64,000 bases of DNA from Calothrix sp. PCC 7507 (GTDB lineage Bacteria; Cyanobacteriota; Cyanobacteriia; Cyanobacteriales; Nostocaceae): NCBI RefSeq assembly GCF_000316575.1, contig NC_019682.1, positions 6,944,001-7,008,000 of the forward strand, in the 5' to 3' direction. Below, piece after piece: positions 18,838-27,300 of the stretch (position 1 is its first letter; every line of letters begins with the position of its first letter). The translations under genes and the position numbers were made by a program. Below the pieces are notes generated by a model. That model ran no database searches, had not been told where the DNA came from, and saw only the letters and a list, made by a program, of their open reading frames with translations.

Positions 18838-21800
18838 ATATCGCATTAGTGAAGAACTCTACAATGGTTCCAGAACTCTGGTTTATCGAGGGTATCGAGA
18901 GACTGATTCATTACCAGTAGTGATTAAACTGCTGAAAAATCCTTATCCCAACTTCTCTGAACTCTTGTCGTTTCGCAATCAGTACACCATTGCCAAAAAT
19001 CTCAACTCACCCCTAATCGTTCAAACTTATAGCCTAGAACCCTATCAGAATGGCTATGCGCTGGTGATGGAAGACTTTGGGGGGATTTCTCTCAAAGATT
19101 ATTTCACCTCTGATGAGAAGCCATATATCGCGTCTAGTGAAGAGTTTTTACGGATTGCGATCGCACTCTGCAACACCTTAGATATATTGTATCGGGAACG
19201 CATCATACACAAAGACATCAAACCCGCCAATATTTTAATTAACCCCGAAACCAAACAAGTTAAATTAATTGACTTTAGCATTGCATCTTTACTACCACGA
19301 GAGACGCAGACATTAATAAATCCTAATGTATTAGAAGGGACACTAGCTTATATTTCCCCAGAACAAACAGGAAGAATGAATCGAGGGATTGACTACCGCA
19401 CAGATTTTTATTCTTTGGGTGTAACTTTCTACGAATTACTTACAGGTGATTTACCTTTTAAATCAAACGATCCGATGGAGTTGGTGCATTGTCATATTGC
19501 AAAACAACCTCCTTCAGTTATTAGAGATGAGATACCGCAAGTGATTTCAGATATCGTCATAAAATTGATGGCGAAGAATGCCGAAGATAGATATCAAAGT
19601 GCTTTGGGATTGAAGTTTGATTTAGAAAATTGTTTACATCAGCTACAGGTTGATGGTATAATTAAGGCTTTTGAAATTGCACAAAGGGATGTATGCGATC
19701 GCTTCCTCATCCCCGACAAACTCTATGGGCGAGAAAAAGAAGTAGAAAACCTACTCCAAGCCTTTGAAAGAGTCAGCCTTGGTGCAACAGAAATGATGCT
19801 GGTAGCAGGTTTTTCTGGGATTGGGAAAACTGCGGTTGTCAATGAAGTTCATAAACCAATTGTTCGCCAACGTGGCTATTTTATCAAAGGCAAATATGAC
19901 CAATTTCAACGCAATATTCCCTTCTCTGCCTTTGTGCAAGCCTTCCGAGATTTAATGGGGCAATTACTCTCGGAATCTGATATACAATTACAAACTTGGA
20001 AAACCAAGATTCTGGAAGTTGTTGGCGACAATGGACAAGTTTTAATTGACGTAATTCCTGAGTTAGAAGGTATTATTGGCACTCAACCCCCAGCCACCGA
20101 ATTATCAGGAAGTGCTGCCCAAAATAGATTTAATTTACTATTTCAAAATTTTGTGCAAGTTTTTACCAATAAAGAACATCCTTTAGTGATGTTTTTAGAT
20201 GACTTGCAATGGGCAGATTCCGCATCGCTGAAATTGCTGCAACTATTGATGCAACACACAGAATACTTATTAATATTGGGGGCATATCGAGATAATGAAG
20301 TATCACCGACTCACCCATTCATCCTCACTGTAAATGAGATCGTTCAAACTGAAGCAGTGGTCAATAAAATTGCGCTGCAACCATTAAGCGAATTAGATAT
20401 AAATAGATTTGTGGCAGATACGCTAAATTGTGAATTATTATCTGCCCAAAGTTTGACAAAATTGATCTATCAAAAAACTCAAGGTAATCCTTTTTTTACT
20501 ACCCAGTTTATCAAGGTATTAAATGACGATAACTTAATTACCTTTGACTTAGAATCCCGTCATTGGCAGTGTGATATTACTCAAGTCAAAGCTTTAGCAA
20601 TTACTGATGATGTGGTGGAGTTTATGGCACTGCAATTGCAGAAATTGCCGTACCAGACTCAGCATATTCTCAAACTAGCAGCTTGTATTGGGGCGCAGTT
20701 TGATTTACAGAGATTGGCAATTATTTCAGAACAATCCCTAGAAGCAACGGCAGCTGATTTATGGAAAGCTTTGCAAGAAGGGTTGATTATTCCCAATACG
20801 GAAATCTATAAGTTCTTTATTCAGTCTGACAATACCTCAGTTTCTAATACAGTAGCTAATCCAATTTATCGGTTTTTACATGACCGGGTTCAACAAGCAG
20901 CTTACTCCCTAATTCCCCATGACCAAAAGCAAGCAGTCCATCTCAAAATTGGACAGTTACTTCTGCAAAACTCTTCAAAAATAGAACGAGAAGAAAAACT
21001 GTTTGATATTGTTGGGCATTTGAACCAAGGACAAGCGTTAATTACTCAACAGCAGGAACGAGAAGCTTTAGCACAACTCAACTTAAAAGCTGGTGGTAAA
21101 GCCAGAAGTTCAACTGCATACACCGCCGCCAGACTATATCTACAAACTGGAATTGAGCTACTAGAGGTGGATTGTTGGCAACATCAGTATGAATTGACTC
21201 TGAATTTGTATGTCGCAGTTGCGGAAGCCAGTTATCTCAATGGTGATTTTGCGGGTATGGAACTCTTCGCAACATCGGTATTGCAGCAAGCACAGACGAT
21301 TTTGGACAAAGTGAAAATCTACGAAATTCAAATCGTGGCATTAGTGGCTCAGAGCCAAATTTTAGCAGCGATCGCAGTGGGAAGAGAGGCTCTAGCGCAA
21401 TTGGGGGTAGAATTCCCGACAGAAGTAGACGAAGCTTTAATTGGCAACGCCTTACAAGAGCTTAAAGAACAACTCCAAGGCAGAGAGATTGCTGGGTTGA
21501 TTGACTTGCCCGTGATGAGCGATCGCACCACCATCGCCGCAATGCAACTGTTAGGTATGTTGTTTCCACCAGTGTTGCTAGGAATGCCAGGTTTAATGCC
21601 TCTGTTGAGCGCGACGATGGTGCGGTTGTCGCTCCAATTTGGCAATGCCCCTACCTCAACGGCAGGCTATGCGATTCATGGCATAGTGCTGTGTGCCTTT
21701 TTGGGTGAAGTCGAAATCGGCTATGGGTTCGGGAAATTAGCGCTCTCGTTGCTAGATAGGTTGAATGCTCAGGGCATGAAGTGCATCACTCTCAACCTGT

Positions 21801-24229
21801 TTGGAACTTTCATCCAACATCGTCGGCAAGCGCTCTTGGTAATGCTAGCAACACTGAAAGAAAGCTACACGGTTGGTATGGAAAACGGCGATTTTCTCTA
21901 CGCTGGTTACAGCATACTAGTGTACACCCAAACGGCATTGTTTGCCGGTGTAGACCTAGAGGCCTTGACCCCTGAATTATCTGCTTATAGTGCTGCCCTG
22001 GCTCAGGTGAAACAAGATTCGGCACGTATTCATTTGGACATGGTGGGACAAACAGTGCAGCAATTGAGAGAAAGGATGAGCCAACCCGATTGCTTAATTG
22101 GCACGATCTACGATGAAACAGTGATGTTCCCCAAACACCAGCAGGATAGGGATCTCACGGCGTTCGCCTTTGCCTACATCTGCAAACTTCTGCTTGCCTA
22201 TTCTTTTGGCAATTATCAGGCTGCCCTCGACTATATCACCCAAGGCAAGTCCTATTTGATGGCAGTATCAGGAATGCTTCTTATTCCCATCTTCCATTTC
22301 TATGCCGCCTTAACGCACCTGGCACTTCCCACACAGCCACAAGAGCAAGCTGAAATTCTCGCCGAGGTAGAAACTTATCAAACAGTTCTGCACCACTGGG
22401 CGGAAAATGCCCCGATGAATCACTTGCATAAATGGCATTTAATTGAGGCAGAAAAGTGTCGTGTGTTGGGTAACAAAGCCGAAGCCATAGACCATTACGA
22501 TCGCGCCATTCAACTCGCCAAAGAAAACCAATTCGTCAACGAAGAAGCCTTAGCCAACGAACTTGCTGCCAAATTCTATCTCCATTGGGGCAAAGAAAAA
22601 ATCGCTGTAGCTTACATACAAGAGGCTTATTACTGTTATGCTCGGTGGGGAGCAAAAGCCAAAATCGAGGATCTAGAAACCCGCTATCCCCAATTACTCG
22701 CCACAATTTTGCAAAAACAGCAACCAGCTTTCAAACTGACGGAAACAATGATTTCTGTTGGCTCTCAAACGATCCAAACTTCCGGTTTCAGTCATACTAG
22801 CCTCTCAGAAACTTTCGATTTGGCGACCATTTTCAAAGCTTCTCAATCACTGTCGAGTGAAATTGAGTTGGAGAAATTACTCTCAACCCTACTTCAAGTC
22901 ACACTCGAAAGTGCGGGGGCTGATAAATGTGCGTTGCTGATGCCAAGAGACTCTTACTGGGTAATTGAGGCATTATCTCAACTCGATCAGCCTAGCATTA
23001 TATTAGGTTCGCTGCCCTTTGATGATGGTCAAACAGTACCCGTGACTTTAATCAATCGAGTCAAAAATACCCTCTCCTTGACTGTAATTGAGAATGCAGT
23101 AGTCGATGTAACCCTAGCATCTGACCCTTATATGATTCGCCATTCACCCAAAAGTATTATCTGTGCGCCCATTCTCAACCAAGGCAAATTGATTGGCATT
23201 TTATACCTCGAAAATAACTTGACAGTGGGAGCATTTACACGCGATCGCCTACAAGTTCTCAATCTCCTGACTACTCAAGCAGCTATCTCCTTAGAAAATG
23301 CTCAACTTTATAGCAAATTAGAAGATTATTCCCATACTCTAGAGCAGAAAGTAGAAAAGCGTACCCAGGAAATTACAGAAAAAGCAACTCAGCTAGAATC
23401 AACACTTGATAAACTTTACTCGACTCAATCCCAACTAATTCAAGCCGAAAAAATGTCCGGTTTAGGACAGTTAGTGGCTGGAATTGCTCATGAAATTAAT
23501 AATCCGATTAATTTTATCTATGGTAACTTAGAGCCAGCAAGTGAATATGTGTCATCCTTAATTGAATTAAATAATTTATATCAGCAATTTTACCCGCAAC
23601 CATTGCCAGAAATTGCCGAAAAAATCGCCGATATGGAACTAGAATTTCTAGTGGATGATTTACAAAAGCTCCTTTCATCAATGAGGGTAGGAGCAGATCG
23701 CATTCGTCAAATTGTGCTATCACTGCGAAATTTTTCCCGCTTGGATGAATCAGAAATTAAAGCAGTAGACATTCACTCTGGCATTGATAGTACGCTGTTA
23801 ATTTTGCAACATCGACTTCATAATAATAGTAAACATCCAGAAATTGCAGTCGTGAAAAAATATGGTCAATTACCTTTAGCTAATTGTTATGCCTCGGCGC
23901 TGAATCAAGTGTTTATGAATATCATTAATAATGCCATTGATGCTTTGGAAGTATCAGAAGAAAATTCTCAGCCGACTATTACAATTCAGACGGAATTTAC
24001 AGAAGCAAAAAAGGTAATTATCCGTATTGCAGACAATGGTATTGGCATGAGCAATTCCGTGCAGAATAAAATATTTAATCCATTTTTTACGACGAAACCA
24101 GTAGGGAGTGGTACAGGTTTGGGATTATCAACTAGCTATTCGATTGTGGTAGAAAAACATAAGGGTAAATTAAGTTGTATTTCCGCACCAGGAGAGGGTA
24201 CAGAATTTATCATTGAAATCCCAATGTGA
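18809..24229 (+). CDS. Hybrid Ser/Thr-His sensor kinase, copy 5 (1806 aa)
   Basis: The order of domains is as in copy 2: HKDIKPAN/DFS kinase domain, GFSGIGKTA ATPase with FLDDLQWAD, helical middle, GAF, long coiled coil, and histidine kinase with His1561 in AHEINNP. The middle region and the histidine kinase are most like copy 2 (both have the YTAAR repeat segment and the same RNFSRLDESEIK stretch), although copy 5 shares its leader and preceding terminator with copy 3. The GAF domain is more divergent (SETFDLATIFKASQSLSSE). No inserted repeat is seen in the linker before FLHDRVQQAAY. The start at ATG 18809 is set by the aligned IPGY motif. Confidence 0.95.
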   Translation: MVSTLVSIPGYRISEELYNGSRTLVYRGYRETDSLPVVIKLLKNPYPNFSELLSFRNQYTIAKNLNSPLIVQTYSLEPYQNGYALVMEDFGGISLKDYFTSDEKPYIASSEEFLRIAIALCNTLDILYRERIIHKDIKPANILINPETKQVKLIDFSIASLLPRETQTLINPNVLEGTLAYISPEQTGRMNRGIDYRTDFYSLGVTFYELLTGDLPFKSNDPMELVHCHIAKQPPSVIRDEIPQVISDIVIKLMAKNAEDRYQSALGLKFDLENCLHQLQVDGIIKAFEIAQRDVCDRFLIPDKLYGREKEVENLLQAFERVSLGATEMMLVAGFSGIGKTAVVNEVHKPIVRQRGYFIKGKYDQFQRNIPFSAFVQAFRDLMGQLLSESDIQLQTWKTKILEVVGDNGQVLIDVIPELEGIIGTQPPATELSGSAAQNRFNLLFQNFVQVFTNKEHPLVMFLDDLQWADSASLKLLQLLMQHTEYLLILGAYRDNEVSPTHPFILTVNEIVQTEAVVNKIALQPLSELDINRFVADTLNCELLSAQSLTKLIYQKTQGNPFFTTQFIKVLNDDNLITFDLESRHWQCDITQVKALAITDDVVEFMALQLQKLPYQTQHILKLAACIGAQFDLQRLAIISEQSLEATAADLWKALQEGLIIPNTEIYKFFIQSDNTSVSNTVANPIYRFLHDRVQQAAYSLIPHDQKQAVHLKIGQLLLQNSSKIEREEKLFDIVGHLNQGQALITQQQEREALAQLNLKAGGKARSSTAYTAARLYLQTGIELLEVDCWQHQYELTLNLYVAVAEASYLNGDFAGMELFATSVLQQAQTILDKVKIYEIQIVALVAQSQILAAIAVGREALAQLGVEFPTEVDEALIGNALQELKEQLQGREIAGLIDLPVMSDRTTIAAMQLLGMLFPPVLLGMPGLMPLLSATMVRLSLQFGNAPTSTAGYAIHGIVLCAFLGEVEIGYGFGKLALSLLDRLNAQGMKCITLNLFGTFIQHRRQALLVMLATLKESYTVGMENGDFLYAGYSILVYTQTALFAGVDLEALTPELSAYSAALAQVKQDSARIHLDMVGQTVQQLRERMSQPDCLIGTIYDETVMFPKHQQDRDLTAFAFAYICKLLLAYSFGNYQAALDYITQGKSYLMAVSGMLLIPIFHFYAALTHLALPTQPQEQAEILAEVETYQTVLHHWAENAPMNHLHKWHLIEAEKCRVLGNKAEAIDHYDRAIQLAKENQFVNEEALANELAAKFYLHWGKEKIAVAYIQEAYYCYARWGAKAKIEDLETRYPQLLATILQKQQPAFKLTETMISVGSQTIQTSGFSHTSLSETFDLATIFKASQSLSSEIELEKLLSTLLQVTLESAGADKCALLMPRDSYWVIEALSQLDQPSIILGSLPFDDGQTVPVTLINRVKNTLSLTVIENAVVDVTLASDPYMIRHSPKSIICAPILNQGKLIGILYLENNLTVGAFTRDRLQVLNLLTTQAAISLENAQLYSKLEDYSHTLEQKVEKRTQEITEKATQLESTLDKLYSTQSQLIQAEKMSGLGQLVAGIAHEINNPINFIYGNLEPASEYVSSLIELNNLYQQFYPQPLPEIAEKIADMELEFLVDDLQKLLSSMRVGADRIRQIVLSLRNFSRLDESEIKAVDIHSGIDSTLLILQHRLHNNSKHPEIAVVKKYGQLPLANCYASALNQVFMNIINNAIDALEVSEENSQPTITIQTEFTEAKKVIIRIADNGIGMSNSVQNKIFNPFFTTKPVGSGTGLGLSTSYSIVVEKHKGKLSCISAPGEGTEFIIEIPM

Positions 24230-24259
24230 TTTTTGCTTTTGTTGATAAATAGTCTGATG

Positions 24260-24333
24260 TATCCGGGAATACTAAATTCAGAGGTTGTAGGATTTAGTAA
24301 TATGGCTAGTACTCTTGTCAGCATTCCCGGATA
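24260..24333 (+). promoter_or_regulatory. Self-complementary leader enclosing the start of kinase copy 6
   Basis: TATCCGGGAATACT (24260-24273) faces AGCATTCCCGGATA (24320-24333): 13 of 14 positions pair. Inner arms CTAAAT (24272-24277) and ATTTAG (24292-24297) precede the ATG at 24302. Confidence 0.55.
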
Positions 24334-27300
24334 TCAAATCAGCAAAGAACTTTATGACGGTTATAGAACCGTGGTTTATCGGGGATATCGACAAGCTGAT
24401 TCATTACCTGTGGTGATTAAACTGCTGAAAAATCCTTATCCTAGTTTCTCTGAACTGGTACAGTTTCGTAATCAGTACACGATCGCCAAAAATCTCAACT
24501 CACCTCTGATCATCGCCACCTACAGCTTGGAACCCTATCAAAATGGCTATGGGTTGGTGATGGAAGACTTTGGGGGGATTCCGTTGAAAGAGATGCGATA
24601 TGTGGCATCTTTGCAGGAGTTTTTAGAAGTAGCGATCGCACTTTGCAATAGCTTAAATATATTGTATCACGAGCAGATTATTCATAAAGATATTAAGCCC
24701 AGTAATATTTTAATTAATCCCGAAACTAAACAAGTTAAATTAATTGACTTTAGTATTGCATCTTTACTACCACGGGAAACTCAAGAAATTCAAAATGCTA
24801 GTAGTTTAGAAGGAACTCTCGCTTATCTTTCTCCAGAGCAAACGGGACGAATGAATCGGGGGATTGACTACCGCAGTGACTTCTACTCATTAGGTGTGAC
24901 ATTCTATGAATTATTGACGGGACAATTACCATTTGTTTCTGATGATCCAATGGAGTTGGTACATTGTCATTTAGCAAAAATTCCCGTTCCTATTCATCAA
25001 ATTAATTCTCATATCCCCTTAGCTTTATCTGAAATCATCAGCAAGCTGATGGCGAAAAATGCCGAGGATCGCTATCAGAGTGCATTAGGAATTAAGCATG
25101 ATTTAGAGATTTGTCTAGAACAATTAAAGAAAACAGGAAGCATTAAAAATTTTATATTGGCAGAGGGAGATATTAGCGATCGCTTCTTAATTCCCGAAAA
25201 ACTCTACGGTAGAGAAACAGAAGTATCAACCCTACTCCAAGCATTTGAAAGGGTAAGCAAAGGGGCAACTGAAATCATGCTAGTTGCTGGTTTTTCTGGA
25301 ATTGGGAAAACTGCCGTTGTCAATGAAGTACATAAACCCATTGTCCGCCAACGTGGTTATTTTATTAAAGGTAAATACGACCAATTTCAACGTAATATTC
25401 CCTTTAGCGCTTTTGTCCAAACCTTCCGGGATTTAATGGGGCAATTACTCTCAGAATCTGATGCCCAACTGCAAATTTGGAAAACCAAGATTCTCGAAGT
25501 CATTGGCGACAATGGACAAGTTTTAATTGACGTAATTCCTGAATTGGAACGCATTATTGGCGCTCAACCCCCAGCCACAGAACTATCAGGAACTGCTGCC
25601 CAAAACCGTTTTAATCTGCTGATGCAGAAATTTGTGCAAATTTTCACGAGTCTAGAACATCCTTTAGTGATGTTTTTAGATGATTTGCAATGGGCAGATT
25701 CGGCATCACTAAAATTGCTGCAATTATTAATGTCAGGGACAGGACATTTATTAATTTTGGGTGCGTATCGGGATAATGAAGTTTCCCCTGGGCATCCGTT
25801 TATGTTGACAGTCGATGAAATTGTGAAAACTGGTGCAACAGTGAACACAATTACCCTGTCACCATTAAGTTTAGTAGAGATGAATCGGTTAGTTGCAGAT
25901 ACCCTTAATTGTGAGGTAAATCTGGCTCAACCATTAACTGAATTAGTGTTCCAAAAAACCCAAGGAAACCCATTCTTTGCCACCCAATTTCTGAAAGCGT
26001 TGCATGAAGATAGACAGATTATTTTTAATTGGGAAACACGATATTGGCAGTGTGATATTGCTCAAGTCAAGGCTTTAGCACTTACTGATGATGTGGTGGA
26101 GTTTATGGCATTACAATTGCAAAAATTACCTGCCGAGACTCAAAATGTTCTCAAATTAGCAGCTTGTATTGGGGCGCAGTTCGATTTGAATACGTTGGCG
26201 ATCGTTTCTGAACGTTCTCCAGAAACAACTGCGGCTAATTTATGGAAAGCATTACAATTGGGTTTGATTATTCCCAATCAGGAAATATATAAGTTTTTTA
26301 TTCAGTCTGATAGTTCCTCAGTATCTCATACAGCAGCAAATCCGATTTATCGGTTTCTGCACGATCGCGTCCAACAAGCTGCCTATTCTTTGATTCTAGC
26401 AGATCAAAAACAAGCCACTCATCTCAAAATAGGACAATTGTTGCTCCAAGAAAGTAGCGAAAGTCAACGTCAGGAAAGGATTTTTGATATTGTTGGCCAT
26501 TTTAACTTTGCTCAGGATCTAATCTGCGATCGCCAGTCTCGTTATCAATTAGCTTCTCTGAACTTACAGGCGGGGAAAACAGCAAAAGGTGGCGCAGCTT
26601 TTCAGACAGCATTGGTATTAGCCAATATAGGCATTCACAACTTACCAAGTGATAGCTGGCAAGAACAATATAATGTCACCCTGGCACTGCATAACTTGGC
26701 AGCCGAAGCAGCATATTTATGTAGCCAATTTGCACAGGCGAAACAGCTAATTACGCTAATTTTGCAACAGGCAAAACAACTGATCGATAAAGTTAGTGCT
26801 TATGAGACTCAAATCTTAGCTTATCTTGCCCAAGGACAGCCCCAGGAAGCCATTTACACCGCAATTGATGTGCTGGGGCAATTTGGGATTCGGCTCCCCA
26901 AGCACCCGACTCAGGCTCAAGTATTGCTGGGTTTAGCCAAAACTAAGTTGATTCTCGGTAACAAGAAACCAGAACAGTTAGTGAATCTGCCAAATATGAC
27001 TGATCCTAACAAATTGGCAGCCATGCGAATCCTTTCTAGTGCTGCTTCTGCGGCTTATCTTTGCGCTCCAAAATTAATGCCGCTATTGGTATTTGAGCGG
27101 GTGAATTTGTCTGTACGACATGGCAATACTGCCTTATCAGCTTTTGGCTATGCTTGGTATGGCTTGATTCTCTGCGGCATCCTCATGGATATTGAAGGAG
27201 GCTATGAGTTTGGACAACTGGCGCTGCAATTATTAGAGCGGTTTAATGCCACAGATTTGAGAGCCAAAGTCTTATTTATGACTTATACATTTATTAGTCA

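Noticed and set aside
24233-24301. N-terminal extension of kinase copy 6 from a TTG
   Set aside because: It would translate the conserved leader; ATG 24302 aligns with the starts of the other copies.
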